Positions 24,984 to 37,567 of a DNA stretch of 64,000 nucleotides are shown here, in pieces. Origin of the DNA: Dickeya chrysanthemi NCPPB 402. Lineage in GTDB: Bacteria; Pseudomonadota; Gammaproteobacteria; Enterobacterales; Enterobacteriaceae. Position numbers and translations under genes: made by a program. Position 1 is the first letter of the stretch. Every line of letters starts with the position of its first letter. The stretch spans positions 406,186-470,185 of the forward strand of contig NZ_CM001974.1 of assembly GCF_000406105.1 (NCBI RefSeq), given 5' to 3'. The notes below the pieces were generated by a model that had not been told where the DNA came from, ran no database searches, and worked only from the letters and a program-made list of their open reading frames with translations.

Positions 24984-25391
24984 TGCATGCCTCCAATTAC
25001 TTAAGTTAAATAAATTAAATTAAGAAAATAATATGAAATCCAACGTCGTCACTTATTTTCCGTTTTAATTTCCAGGACATTAAATCGAGTGAAAAAATAT
25101 CTGAACTACCTATAAAGAGAGAGTCAATCACTCTTTTTTTGTATGGGAATGATTATAGCGATTTGAAGATGCCTTAAATTTGATGTGATCCAGTATTTTG
25201 CTGTTTTTTAATATCTGCACGGACATATTCCGGAAAACGTGACGGGAAAGGTGATTTATTCATAATTATCACTTTTATTTCTTCAATAATCTCGACAAAT
25301 CAAATTGAAGAAAATCTCCCGCTGGATAAATTTGTCTGGCCAGAAGGATGCGGGTAGACTGCTCCTCCAGTTTGAGTGTGGAGTGGAAATC
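24984..25391. other. AT-rich divergent region between frdA and epmA
   Basis: No gene is seen. The region should carry the anaerobic frd promoter. I looked for an FNR site (TTGAT-N4-ATCAA) and found only a poor candidate around 25178-25192 (ttgatgtgatcca, spacer too short). A hairpin agagagt / actcttt followed by a T-run lies at about 25117-25140 and reads as a plus-strand terminator with no obvious gene before it. Confidence 0.5.
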
Positions 25392-26369
25392 ATGAGCGAA
25401 ACGGTCAGTTGGCAGCCTAGCGCCCCTGTCGCCAATCTGTTGAAACGAGCGTCGATAATGAAAGAAATCCGGCGTTTCTTCTCAGATCGCGGCGTGTTGG
25501 AGGTGGAAACGCCGGCCATGAGTCAGGCGACGGTAACGGACGTGCATCTGTTTCCATTCCAGACCCGTTTTGTCGGCCCCGGCGTCGCCGATGGTATGCC
25601 GCTGTACCTGATGACCAGCCCGGAATATCACATGAAACGCCTGCTGGCGGCAGGCAGCGGGCCGATTTACCAACTGTGCCGCAGTTTTCGCAATGAAGAG
25701 TCCGGCCGTTACCATAATCCTGAATTCACCATGCTGGAGTGGTATCGCCCGCACTACGATATGTACCGCCTGATGAACGAAATGGATGACCTGCTGCAAC
25801 AGGTGCTGGAGTGCGACGGCGCGGAAATGCTGTCTTATCAGCAGGCGTTCCAGCGTCATCTGGAAGTGGACCCGTTGTCGGCGGACAAAGCGCAATTACG
25901 TGAAGCGGCGGAAAAAATCGGCGTAGGCGATGTGGCGAACCGGGAAGAGGACCGCGACACGCTGTTGCAGTTGCTGTTCGCGTTTGGCGTGGAGCCGCAA
26001 ATCGGTCGCGATAAGCCGGCGTTCGTCTATCATTTCCCGGCAACGCAGGCGGCGCTGGCGGAAATCAGCACCGAGGATCACCGGGTGGCGGAGCGATTCG
26101 AGGTGTATTACAAAGGCGTCGAGCTGGCCAACGGTTTTTGCGAACTGACCGACGGCAAAGAGCAGCGTCAGCGTTTCGAACAGGATAACCGCAAGCGCGC
26201 CGCGCGTGGTTTGCCGGTACAACCGATCGACGAAAACCTGCTGGCAGCATTGGAAGCCGGCATCCCGCCGTGTTCCGGCGTAGCGGTAGGTGTGGATCGT
26301 CTGGTGATGCTGGCGCTGAATGCCGAGTCTATCGGCGAAGTGATGGCGTTTACGGTGGATCGCGCCTGA
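25392..26369 (+). CDS. epmA: EF-P lysine ligase
   Basis: EpmA (PoxA/GenX/YjeA) is a class II lysyl-tRNA synthetase paralogue that ligates (R)-beta-lysine to Lys34 of EF-P. From the ATG at 25392 it is 325 residues, the E. coli length. It has class II motifs (motif 2 [20 protein letters not shown]; motif 3 [12 protein letters not shown]) and lacks the anticodon-binding domain. Longer upstream in-frame starts would overlap the promoter region. A terminator follows. Confidence 0.96.
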   Translation: MSETVSWQPSAPVANLLKRASIMKEIRRFFSDRGVLEVETPAMSQATVTDVHLFPFQTRFVGPGVADGMPLYLMTSPEYHMKRLLAAGSGPIYQLCRSFRNEESGRYHNPEFTMLEWYRPHYDMYRLMNEMDDLLQQVLECDGAEMLSYQQAFQRHLEVDPLSADKAQLREAAEKIGVGDVANREEDRDTLLQLLFAFGVEPQIGRDKPAFVYHFPATQAALAEISTEDHRVAERFEVYYKGVELANGFCELTDGKEQRQRFEQDNRKRAARGLPVQPIDENLLAALEAGIPPCSGVAVGVDRLVMLALNAESIGEVMAFTVDRA

Positions 26370-26404
26370 CGCCGTTTTTTCATTCTTAATGACTCAGGTT
26401 GACA

Positions 26405-26445
26405 GAAAACCACGGAAGCTATTGCTTGCCGTGGTTTTCTTTATT
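26405..26445 (+). terminator. Terminator of epmA
   Basis: An 11-bp stem (gaaaaccacgg / ccgtggttttc) with a 13-nt loop is followed by a T-rich end. It can also serve the convergent mscM. Confidence 0.85.
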
Positions 26446-26487
26446 CAGCGTAATAACAGTTTAAATATCATGAAAACTTATGTGTCA

Positions 26488-29805
<3,318 letters not shown>

Positions 29806-29834
29806 GGCTGGCCTCCTCAGGTGTGGCGATGGGG

Positions 29835-30749
29835 TCAGGGGGTGGTGTCGGTATCGTCGTTGGCGCTCATGCGTGTCTGAATGTCTTCATCCAGCGCTTC
29901 GGCCATCGCTTCACCCATGCGGGTCACGCTCTGGCTAGCCAAACCGGGCATGAACCGTATACGGTCTTTCGCGAACAGATTAATCACCGTAGAGCCGAGT
30001 TTGAAACGGCCCATTTCATCGCCTTTTTCCAGAATGACGGCACCTTCGCCTCCCATCGGGTAGGCCCAGCGTTTGATGATGCCTTCACGCGGCGGCGTAA
30101 CCACGCCAGCCCAAACGGTTTCGATGCTGCCGACGATGGTAGCGCCGACCAGAATCTGCACCATCGGGCCGAATGGCGTATCAAACAGGCAAATCACCCG
30201 TTCGTTACGGGCGAACAGGTTCGGCACGTTGGCGGCGGTCAGCGGGTTAACGGAAAACAGGTCGCCCGGTACATAGATCATATCGCGCAAAATACCGTCG
30301 CACGGCATGTGCACGCGGTGGTAATCGCGCGGCGAGAGATAAGTCGTGACGAACACGCCGTCGCGAAACAGGTCAGCGAGAATGACATTACCGGCCAACA
30401 GCGCTTCCAGCGAATAGTTGTGCTGTTTGGCTTGCAAGACCTGAAGATCGTCAATGGTGCCCAACTGAGAAATAGCGCCGTCGGCAGGGAAAACCAGCCG
30501 GTTCGCCAGCGGGTCGACCGGGCGAATTCCCGGTTTCAGCGGGCGTACAAAGAAATCGTTGAAAGTACGATAGGACGCCGTATTCGGTTGCTGCGCTTCC
30601 TGCATGTTGACCTTATAGATGCGGGCAAACAGGTCAATCACCAGTTTGGTGAGCATGCCGGCCTGGCGGTCAGCTCCCCAGCCGGCCAGTTGCGTCAGCC
30701 AGACCTTCGGGAGCAGATGTTGTAGAGCAATCTTGATTCTGTCCAGCAC
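29835..30749 (-). CDS. psd: Phosphatidylserine decarboxylase proenzyme
   Basis: Psd converts phosphatidylserine to phosphatidylethanolamine at the inner membrane. It self-cleaves at the LGST motif, whose Ser (residue 253) becomes the pyruvoyl cofactor of the alpha chain. [13 protein letters not shown] contains the conserved active-site His. I prefer the GTG at 30749 (GAGG 6 bp upstream, 304 residues) because it matches the E. coli N-terminus; the longer in-frame form starts at 30797. psd-mscM is a conserved pair. Confidence 0.95.
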   Translation of the reverse strand: MLDRIKIALQHLLPKVWLTQLAGWGADRQAGMLTKLVIDLFARIYKVNMQEAQQPNTASYRTFNDFFVRPLKPGIRPVDPLANRLVFPADGAISQLGTIDDLQVLQAKQHNYSLEALLAGNVILADLFRDGVFVTTYLSPRDYHRVHMPCDGILRDMIYVPGDLFSVNPLTAANVPNLFARNERVICLFDTPFGPMVQILVGATIVGSIETVWAGVVTPPREGIIKRWAYPMGGEGAVILEKGDEMGRFKLGSTVINLFAKDRIRFMPGLASQSVTRMGEAMAEALDEDIQTRMSANDDTDTTP

Positions 30750-30820
30750 AGTGAGCCTCGTCGTTTTTTTAAGGGTACGCCGTAAAAAGGGGCGCATTGT
30801 AGCGGTGGATACGATAAATG

Positions 30821-31870
30821 TCAGTTATCCGGAGTTGAAAAGGATTTACGCGTTTTTACCTGCGCCATGCTCTCAAGGATGCGGTGGTAATTGTCGAAAC
30901 GCTCTGCGGCTATCTCCCCGCGTTCCAGTGCGGCGCGGATAGCGCAGCCGGGATCGGTATCGTGCTTACAGTCGCGGAATTTACAACTGCCCAGGTAGTC
31001 GCGGAACTCGACAAAACCGCGCGTTACCTGTTCCGGCTCCAGATGCCACAGGCCGAATTCCCGCACGCCCGGCGAATCGATGACATCGCCGCCGTGGGGG
31101 AAGTGATACAAACGTGCAGCGGTGGTGGTGTGCTGGCCGAGTCCGGACGCATCGGACACGTCGTTGACCAGAATTTTGGCGTCGTCAGGATAGAGCAACG
31201 CGTTGAGCAAACTCGACTTACCGACGCCGGACTGCCCGGCAAAGATACTGACGCGGCCGGTAAGCGCGGCTTCCAGCTCGGCGACGCCCTGCTGAGTGTG
31301 GCTGGATACCATCAGCACCCGATAGTGCAGGTTGCGATAAATATCCATCACCTCTTCTACGAACGCCCGACCTTCGTCATCCAGCAGATCGGTTTTGTTG
31401 AGCACGATCAGCGGCTCGACTTCCAGCGTTTCACAGGCCACCAGATAGCGGTCGATAATATTGAGCGATAGCTCCGGCAAGATGGCGGAGACAATCACAA
31501 TCTGGTCGATGTTAGCGGCGATCGGTTTGATACCGTCATAGTAATCCGGCCGGGTCAACACCGACTGACGTGGGTGTACCGCTTCGACAATACCGCTGAT
31601 GCCGGCCAGCGTTTCATTACCGGCGCGCCAGACGACCCGGTCACCGGTGACCAGCGAGGGGATGGTACGGCGAAGATTACAGCGGTGCAGTTCGCCATCC
31701 GGCGCTTCCACATCGGCATGCATGCCGAAACGGCTGATAATGATGCCTTCCTGCGGTTCGCCTAACTGGTTGTCATCCCACTCGACCTTGCTGTCGGCAT
31801 GCTTCAGGCGGCGCTGATGGTTGGCGCTGACTCGCCGTTGCTGACCTTTTGACAGTTTCTTTTTACTCAC
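30821..31870 (-). CDS. rsgA: Ribosome small-subunit maturation GTPase RsgA
   Basis: RsgA is a circularly permuted GTPase in late 30S maturation. The 349-residue protein has a basic N-terminal tail, an OB domain, a GTPase core with permuted motifs (G4 LNKTDLL before G1 [10 protein letters not shown], then G3 DSPGVREF) and a C-terminal zinc site ([14 protein letters not shown]). It is divergent from orn and followed by psd, the enterobacterial order. Confidence 0.97.
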   Translation of the reverse strand: MSKKKLSKGQQRRVSANHQRRLKHADSKVEWDDNQLGEPQEGIIISRFGMHADVEAPDGELHRCNLRRTIPSLVTGDRVVWRAGNETLAGISGIVEAVHPRQSVLTRPDYYDGIKPIAANIDQIVIVSAILPELSLNIIDRYLVACETLEVEPLIVLNKTDLLDDEGRAFVEEVMDIYRNLHYRVLMVSSHTQQGVAELEAALTGRVSIFAGQSGVGKSSLLNALLYPDDAKILVNDVSDASGLGQHTTTAARLYHFPHGGDVIDSPGVREFGLWHLEPEQVTRGFVEFRDYLGSCKFRDCKHDTDPGCAIRAALERGEIAAERFDNYHRILESMAQVKTRKSFSTPDN

Positions 31871-32017
31871 GCAGTCTCTCTTGGTTCGACGCTTATCGCC
31901 GGTGGCGATGGAAGCGACTATAATACACGCTATTTTATTTTAATTAACCGCCGCCGGGCCTGTCAGCCTGCCGGTGGAGAAACTTTCAATAGCAATGGCG
32001 ACACGGGAATAGCGACG

Positions 32018-32560
32018 ATGGTAAATGAAAACAACCTGATCTGGATCGATTTGGAAATGACGGGGCTGGATCCTGAACGGGATCGTATCATCGAGATCGC
32101 AACGTTGGTGACCGATGCCAACCTGAACATTCTGGCGGAAGGCCCGACGTTGGCGGTACATCAGTCAGATAGCCAACTGGCGCTGATGGATGAATGGAAT
32201 GTCCGTACTCATACCGCCAGCGGATTGGTCGAGCGGGTGAAAGCCAGCGCTTATGACGACCGTGCCGCCGAGCTGGAAACGTTGCGTTTTCTGCAACAGT
32301 GGGTGCCGGCAGGCAAGTCGCCGATTTGCGGCAACAGCATCGGGCAGGATCGCCGTTTCCTGTTCCGCTACATGCCGGAATTGGAGGCTTACTTCCACTA
32401 TCGTTATCTGGACGTCAGTACGCTCAAGGAACTGGCGCGCCGCTGGAAACCGGAAATGCTGACGGGCTTTAAGAAGCGTAATACCCATCAGGCGCTGGAT
32501 GATATCCGTGAATCGGTGGCGGAACTGGCGTACTACCGCGAACACTTTATTCAGTTGTAA
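32018..32560 (+). CDS. orn: Oligoribonuclease
   Basis: Orn is a DEDDh 3'-5' exonuclease that degrades 2-5 nt RNAs, including pGpG from c-di-GMP turnover. The 180-residue protein has the Exo I motif [10 protein letters not shown] (Asp11, Glu13), Exo II around [11 protein letters not shown] and Exo [12 protein letters not shown]. It is divergent from rsgA. The glycine tRNA downstream matches the E. coli orn-glyV arrangement. Confidence 0.97.
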   Translation: MVNENNLIWIDLEMTGLDPERDRIIEIATLVTDANLNILAEGPTLAVHQSDSQLALMDEWNVRTHTASGLVERVKASAYDDRAAELETLRFLQQWVPAGKSPICGNSIGQDRRFLFRYMPELEAYFHYRYLDVSTLKELARRWKPEMLTGFKKRNTHQALDDIRESVAELAYYREHFIQL

Positions 32561-32705
32561 CGGTTGGTTGTCGCTGTTAGCCGTAACGAGGGTATGAGCC
32601 GTTGGCATGACAGTGTAAAAATGTGCCCCGGCCCTCGCTGTTGCGGGGATTTTCAGCGTATTGTTGATTTTGTCGGCACTTGAACACTATTTTTTGTCAG
32701 AGGGG

Positions 32706-32733
32706 TTGCGGGAGAGAAAGTTTCTCGTATAAT
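32706..32733 (+). promoter_or_regulatory. Promoter of tRNA-Gly
   Basis: TTGCGG at 32706 and TATAAT at 32728 are separated by 16 bp, about 50 bp before the tRNA. A GC-rich stretch after the -10 box resembles the discriminator of growth-rate-controlled stable-RNA promoters. Confidence 0.8.
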
Positions 32734-32782
32734 CCGCTCCCCGTAACGACAGCAAATTTATGCGACGTTACGCCACACCTCT

Positions 32783-32858
<76 letters not shown>

Positions 32859-32893
32859 AATTCAATTGTGCAGACGAATGTCTACACAATGCA

Positions 32894-32919
32894 GAAAACC
32901 ACCGAAAGGTGGTTTTTTT
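32894..32919 (+). terminator. Terminator after tRNA-Gly
   Basis: Stem aaaaccacc / ggtggtttt with a gaaa tetraloop, followed by T's. Confidence 0.9.
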
Positions 32920-33197
32920 GTTTCTGCCGTTCGTTATAGCGAATAACATCAGCCGATTTTTGCTCACTTTTCTCACATAGCTTCATGCTGTTTGTCCCAC
33001 GTAATAGGTGCGCCAACTCCTTCCTGAAATGCTCTGGCGACAGGCCAGACTGCAGTAAATCTGAGATATGATTATAAATCATAAAAATAATTAATTAATT
33101 CCAAATAAGAATATACAAAACGCTTGTTCGTTTTAATGTCTATATATAGTCTTTAAAAGAACGGATGTGGCTTATTTTGTCCAAAATGGAGGATGAT
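32920..33197. other. Junction region between tRNA-Gly and the chlorothreonine-type operon
   Basis: I see no gene I can support. The right part (33061-33170) is very AT-rich and should hold the operon promoter, but no confident -35/-10 pair was assigned. No copy of the tRNA 3' end and no integrase is seen. Confidence 0.5.
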
Positions 33198-34733
33198 GTG
33201 AACACTGATACACCCTCATCCATACCGTCAAAAACGTTGCTGGGATGCTTTTTAGACGTAGCGGACAGATACCCGGAACGTATTGCGGTCAAAGATGGCG
33301 AAACCAGTACGACTTATCATGTATTGAAGGCGAAGGTTCTCTCTATTGCTGGCGCATTACGAAACCAGGGGGTTGAACCTGGTCATCGCGTGGCGGTGGA
33401 ATTGACGCCTTCTGTAGATCTGATCACTGCGTTGCTTGCCGTACAATATGCTGGTGCGGCTTATGTCCCTCTGGATAAAAAAGCGCCTCTGGAAAGAAAT
33501 CGGTTGATTGTGGATGACGCTAAACCGGTTTTGACGATTTCCGATAGCGACATGTCTTCTCTTTATTGCATCGATCACGTATCGATACAGACGCTGAAAT
33601 CGGCGGCGGCCTCAACCGACTTTGGTGATCACTCCCGGCTTGATAATACGGCTTATATTATCTACACCTCGGGTACGACAGGAAAACCTAAGGGGGTGCC
33701 GATTACCCATGGCAACCTGGCGGCTTTATTTTGCGTTACTGAGAGCTTATTTCATTTCAGTAATCAAGATGCAACGCTGCTCTACCACTCTTACGCGTTT
33801 GACTTTTCAGTATGGGAAATATGGTCTGTGTTGGGGTATGGCGGGAAATTGGTGATACCCGATGAAGAAATAAAAATAGTTCCTCATGCCCTTGCCGAAC
33901 TTATTAAAGAAGAAAATATTACCTTACTTAATCAGACACCCACTGCATTCTCAGTGAATGCGGAAAAGCTTTGTCAATTTCAACCGGAGGAACTATCGCT
34001 ACGTTGTATTATTTTTGGCGGTGAGCGATTGAATTTCCAGACACTAAAAGTTTGGAGCAAACACTTCGGATTACATTCACCCATACTGGTTAATATGTAT
34101 GGTATTACGGAGACGACGGTTCATGCCAGCTGGCATATTGTCAATGCGGCAGACTTGATGAATCCGGAATCAAACATCGGCTGGGTTTTACCTCATTTTC
34201 ATTACATGATTCGCCCACTCGGTAATGAGCTCTCGATTGAGAACGGGGGAGAGCTTCTTTTATCCGGTCCACAGGTGACGATCGGTTATCTGAATACAGA
34301 AAACGATAATGGCAATAAATTTATATGGCTGGAAACAGAGGGCGTATCCCAAAGGTATTACTGTTCCGGCGATGTCGTAAAACACAACCCCAAAGGGGAG
34401 CTCATCTATCTCGGGCGATGTGATGAGCAGGTGAAAATTAATGGGTTCAGAATCGAAACGGGTGAGATCGAATCTGTCCTGGCACAGCTGGAAGAAATTG
34501 ACGATATCTCTGTGCTGGCGGCAAAGACGGATATACATGGTTATCACCTGATCGGTTTCTTCACGTCTTCATCGGCGCAGGATGAAGAGGAGATAAAAGA
34601 GAAGTTGAAGTCTCAGGCCCGGCTCGCTTTACCGGTATATATGCGCCCTCTGCGCTACAGGCGAATCGATGTCATGCCGAAAACGGTAAATGGAAAGATT
34701 GATAAGAAATTAATTCTGCATTCAATGGAGTAA
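33198..34733 (+). CDS. Stand-alone NRPS adenylation domain, predicted L-threonine-activating
   Basis: This 511-residue AMP-forming enzyme has the core motifs of an adenylation domain: YIIYTSGTTGKPKG (A3), NMYGITETTVH (A5), YCSGDVV (A7) and the A10 lysine in NGKIDK. It has no condensation or carrier domain. Aligning by eye to GrsA gives specificity residues D202, F203, W206, N245, I272, G274, M300, V308, H309 and K500, i.e. DFWNIGMVHK, the canonical threonine code. I chose GTG at 33198 because GGAGG lies 5 bp upstream; ATGs at 33165 and 33186 are alternatives. It is predicted to load Thr onto the carrier protein encoded 3 bp downstream, like SyrB1, or Thr1 of the Streptomyces 4-chlorothreonine pathway. 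Confidence 0.93.
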   Translation: MNTDTPSSIPSKTLLGCFLDVADRYPERIAVKDGETSTTYHVLKAKVLSIAGALRNQGVEPGHRVAVELTPSVDLITALLAVQYAGAAYVPLDKKAPLERNRLIVDDAKPVLTISDSDMSSLYCIDHVSIQTLKSAAASTDFGDHSRLDNTAYIIYTSGTTGKPKGVPITHGNLAALFCVTESLFHFSNQDATLLYHSYAFDFSVWEIWSVLGYGGKLVIPDEEIKIVPHALAELIKEENITLLNQTPTAFSVNAEKLCQFQPEELSLRCIIFGGERLNFQTLKVWSKHFGLHSPILVNMYGITETTVHASWHIVNAADLMNPESNIGWVLPHFHYMIRPLGNELSIENGGELLLSGPQVTIGYLNTENDNGNKFIWLETEGVSQRYYCSGDVVKHNPKGELIYLGRCDEQVKINGFRIETGEIESVLAQLEEIDDISVLAAKTDIHGYHLIGFFTSSSAQDEEEIKEKLKSQARLALPVYMRPLRYRRIDVMPKTVNGKIDKKLILHSME

Positions 34734-34736
34734 ACC

Positions 34737-34988
34737 ATGACTGTCAATGACACTTTAAATCTGAAAGAAGATATCCATAAAGAAAAGGCGCTGGCGCAAT
34801 ATTTGCTGTGGCTGGAGGATATTTTAGAGCAGCCAGTTGAACCTGATGATAATTTCCTTGATGCGGGTGGCCATTCGATGATAGCCATTTCATTAAATGA
34901 AAAAGTAAAAAAAGAGTTTGGACTGACGCTATCCATGGAGCGGTTATACAACACAACATTAAGAAACGTTTTCTTCTCAGCGAAATAA
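34737..34988 (+). CDS. Stand-alone peptidyl carrier protein
   Basis: This small 83-residue acidic helical protein has the phosphopantetheine-attachment motif DNFLDAGGHS, with Ser47 as the modified residue. It starts 3 bp after the adenylation gene stop, with GGAG at 34727-34730 as ribosome-binding site inside that gene's end. It probably carries the threonyl thioester presented to the halogenase; enzymes of the SyrB2 type act only on carrier-bound amino acids. A phosphopantetheinyl transferase is not in this window and would come from elsewhere. Confidence 0.92.
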   Translation: MTVNDTLNLKEDIHKEKALAQYLLWLEDILEQPVEPDDNFLDAGGHSMIAISLNEKVKKEFGLTLSMERLYNTTLRNVFFSAK

Positions 34989-35011
34989 CTCTCTAAAAGA
35001 GGATGTGTAAA

Positions 35012-35959
35012 ATGAGTAAGGCACTGCACCTGACAGAAGAACAATTAGATAGCTTTCATCGCAATGGTTATATAGGCCCGTTAACGATTTATTCACCAGA
35101 TGAAATGAGCGATATCTGGAATAAAGTACGTCGACAATTGCCGGATCGAAGCAATGCCGCTTACCCGGCGGATTCCTACGGCGCGGCCACTAACATTTCT
35201 AATTATGACCGTCACCTGGATATCGAGTTGCTGAGTAAACACATAACTAATCCACGTATCGTTGCACCGGTTGCCGATATTCTGGGTCAAGATGTGTTGT
35301 GCTGGCGTACAGAGTTTTTCCCGAAATATCCGGGTGATGAAGGGACTGACTGGCATCAGGCCGACACCTTCGCGAATGCCAGCGGTAAGCCTCAGATTCT
35401 ATGGCCAGGCGAAACAGAAGATCGCTTTGGCAAAGGGACGCTGACCGTCTGGACGGCATTTACCGATGCCACCATTGAAAATGGCTGTCTTGAAATTATG
35501 CCCGGCACGCACCTCAAAATGAACTACGACGAAACGAAAGCAATGGCATATCAGACCGAGATTATTAACAGCCGGGCGAAAGAGGGGAAAAAACGGGGAT
35601 TCTTCGGGTATGACTACCGTGAACTACAGATAGAGCCAGACTGGAAACCAGACGAAAGCAAAGCATTTCCATTGGTCATGAAGGCCGGTCAATGTGTGAT
35701 CTTTTGGTCCACGCTGATGCACGCCTCTTATCCCAACTCGTCTAAAAAAGATTTCCGTATGGGATTCGCCACGCGCTATGCGCCAAGCATCGTCGATATC
35801 TACCCCGATACCGACGTTGTGGAGGAATACGGCGGTAGTATTCCGCTTGATAAGTTTGGGTGCGTGATTGTTTCCGGCCAGAGCCTCAACGCGAGAAACC
35901 GTATCGCGTCGAACAATCTGCTTGGTCAACCTTTCACACCCCTGGCTGAAAGCCGGTAA
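35012..35959 (+). CDS. SyrB2-like Fe(II)/2-oxoglutarate-dependent aliphatic halogenase
   Basis: This 315-residue protein of the phytanoyl-CoA dioxygenase superfamily is very close by eye to SyrB2 (310 residues), the syringomycin threonyl halogenase. Shared strings include [20 protein letters not shown] and [11 protein letters not shown]. The iron site reads His115-Gln-Ala117 with distal His237: the usual Asp/Glu ligand is Ala, which in this family leaves room for chloride and marks a halogenase rather than a hydroxylase. Arg249 should bind 2-oxoglutarate. The ATG at 35012 is preferred over 35003 because AGAGG ends directly before 35003 and 9 bp before 35012. It should chlorinate C4 of carrier-bound threonine. 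Confidence 0.95.
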   Translation: MSKALHLTEEQLDSFHRNGYIGPLTIYSPDEMSDIWNKVRRQLPDRSNAAYPADSYGAATNISNYDRHLDIELLSKHITNPRIVAPVADILGQDVLCWRTEFFPKYPGDEGTDWHQADTFANASGKPQILWPGETEDRFGKGTLTVWTAFTDATIENGCLEIMPGTHLKMNYDETKAMAYQTEIINSRAKEGKKRGFFGYDYRELQIEPDWKPDESKAFPLVMKAGQCVIFWSTLMHASYPNSSKKDFRMGFATRYAPSIVDIYPDTDVVEEYGGSIPLDKFGCVIVSGQSLNARNRIASNNLLGQPFTPLAESR

Positions 35960-35972
35960 ACAGGAGCCTGAA

Positions 35973-36647
35973 ATGATGCAAATTCAACGCTATCTGGATG
36001 ATACCTACTGTTTTTCTGCTACCAGCGAGGTCATCGCTACCGGCACTGACTCGTATGGGTCATGGCTGGCTCTGCGGGAGAACATCTTTCACCCACAAGG
36101 CGGGGGGCAACCCGCCGATACCGGGTGGATTAATGATATTCCCGTTAGCATCCGTAAAGATGAGTCTGGTTTGGTGGTCGTCTATCCCCAATCTTCACTC
36201 GAGTTTGACGTGGAAACGCGGTTGCAGTGTCGGTTGTCGGCACCGGAACGTATGCGACATGCCGCATTGCATACCGCCGGGCATTTGCTGAATTGGGAAA
36301 TGCGCCGGTATGGATGGCGGGCGACGTCCGGGCATCATTTCCCGGGAGAATCTCGAGTTGTCTTTTCTCCGATGGGGTCCAGCGCGGTATTGGTGGATCG
36401 TTTGCCGCTCCAGGATATAGCTGCGGGCATCAGTTTACGTTTGCTTGCGGGGGGAGAGGTCAAAACATGGCGGGAAGGAGAGAACCGCTACTCCCTGATA
36501 CCCGATACGGAAGCGATGCCCTGTGCGGGGACGCATGTGAATGACATCAGTCAAATTATTAATTTTTCAATAAAATCAGCCAAATTTAAGAAAGATCAAC
36601 TGCGAATCAGCTATGACGCAGAACATTCGGCCCAGAGGAATGATTAA
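35973..36647 (+). CDS. AlaX-type aminoacyl-tRNA editing protein
   Basis: The 224-residue protein resembles the AlaRS-related trans-editing proteins (AlaX). It has the conserved N-terminal segment FHPQGGGQPADTG (residues 39-51) and a complete zinc/catalytic set: HTAGH (His100, His104) and CAGTH (Cys184, His188). There is no aminoacylation domain. Known relatives hydrolyse mischarged Ser- or Gly-tRNA(Ala), and the ThrRS editing domain uses a similar HxxxH/CxxxH site. Placed inside this operon, 13 bp after the halogenase, it probably clears tRNA wrongly charged with the chlorinated amino acid (inference). The ATG at 35973 follows CAGGAG; an in-frame upstream extension overlaps the halogenase and is rejected. 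Confidence 0.85.
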   Translation: MMQIQRYLDDTYCFSATSEVIATGTDSYGSWLALRENIFHPQGGGQPADTGWINDIPVSIRKDESGLVVVYPQSSLEFDVETRLQCRLSAPERMRHAALHTAGHLLNWEMRRYGWRATSGHHFPGESRVVFSPMGSSAVLVDRLPLQDIAAGISLRLLAGGEVKTWREGENRYSLIPDTEAMPCAGTHVNDISQIINFSIKSAKFKKDQLRISYDAEHSAQRND

Positions 36648-37567
36648 TGTCTAATGAGACGACGCTGTACCTTTCTCGTTCACGGCTGTATCTGGTGGAT
36701 TTAGGATTACTGACCGTCGCCTTGTCGTGGGGGGCGAGTTATTCATTGATGCAGATGATCATCCATGCCGGCGTGGCGGTTCCTCTGTTTCTGATGTTGC
36801 GTTTTGCGTTGGCGGTTCCCTTTATGTTCCTGGGCACCCGAATTCGCCTGCGTGATTTTACACGTGGCGAAGTCCTGAATGGGGTAATTTTCGGTGCGTT
36901 GCTCTATGCCATTTTGACGCTCGAAACCCTGGGCGTGAAATACACAACAGCGGCGAATGCCGGCTTTCTGATCGCGCTATCCGTGGTGTTGGTGCCTTTT
37001 TATGAGCGTGTTCTGGGCAAACGGCGGCAGAGCAAACTCATCTATGTAACCTGTGTTCTTTCACTGGCCGGCGGCGGTTTGATCAGTTTTTCTCATAGCG
37101 GGCCCATAGGCTTTAATTTTGGCGACTGGCTGGTGCTGCTGGCGGCATTAATTCGCGGATTCCAAATCTTCATGTTTGGCCAGCAGACAGCGGGTAAATC
37201 CTATTCGCTTATCAATATTACACTGGTCGAGTTGCTCACGGTTGCTGCGCTTGGCCTGCTATTTATTTGCGTTTCCGACCCGGCATCCATGCAGGCTATT
37301 CCGGCTATTCCCCTTGATGTGTGGGGCTATATTCTCTTTTTAAGCTTGTTGGCGACGGCATTTGCCTTTCTGATGCAACTTTATGCGGCAAAACTGACCA
37401 GCCCGACACGGGTTGGGCTCATTTTATCGATGGAACCCGCTTTTGCCGCCGGTTTTGCCGTCACGCTCATGGGCGAGGTGATTGGCATTTGGCAGGGCAT
37501 CGGTGGAGCGATCATTGTCTCGGCGGCATTGGCTGGGCGTATGCTTGAGGGGAAGCGCTATGAATGA
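36647..37567 (+). CDS. EamA-family (DMT superfamily) exporter
   Basis: This 306-residue membrane protein has ten hydrophobic segments in two EamA repeats (about residues 15-145 and 155-295). RhtA, the threonine/homoserine exporter of E. coli, belongs to this superfamily, so export of a threonine analogue is plausible. Its ATG overlaps the stop of the AlaX-type gene (TAATG), and its end overlaps the thioesterase gene by 8 bp, so it is translationally coupled within the operon. Confidence 0.9.
   Translation: MSNETTLYLSRSRLYLVDLGLLTVALSWGASYSLMQMIIHAGVAVPLFLMLRFALAVPFMFLGTRIRLRDFTRGEVLNGVIFGALLYAILTLETLGVKYTTAANAGFLIALSVVLVPFYERVLGKRRQSKLIYVTCVLSLAGGGLISFSHSGPIGFNFGDWLVLLAALIRGFQIFMFGQQTAGKSYSLINITLVELLTVAALGLLFICVSDPASMQAIPAIPLDVWGYILFLSLLATAFAFLMQLYAAKLTSPTRVGLILSMEPAFAAGFAVTLMGEVIGIWQGIGGAIIVSAALAGRMLEGKRYE

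Noticed and set aside
25178..25192. FNR site upstream of frdA
   Set aside because: The half-sites ttgat and atcca are separated by 3 bp instead of 4, and one half is imperfect.
32882..33082. Small minus-strand frame (66 residues) after tRNA-Gly, possible integrase remnant
   Set aside because: It runs across the tRNA terminator, has no clear ribosome-binding site, and I could not recognise an integrase motif.
35012..35959. Ordinary phytanoyl-CoA dioxygenase or amino-acid hydroxylase
   Set aside because: The carboxylate iron ligand is replaced by alanine (His115-Gln-Ala117), and long strings match SyrB2, so a halogenase is far more likely.
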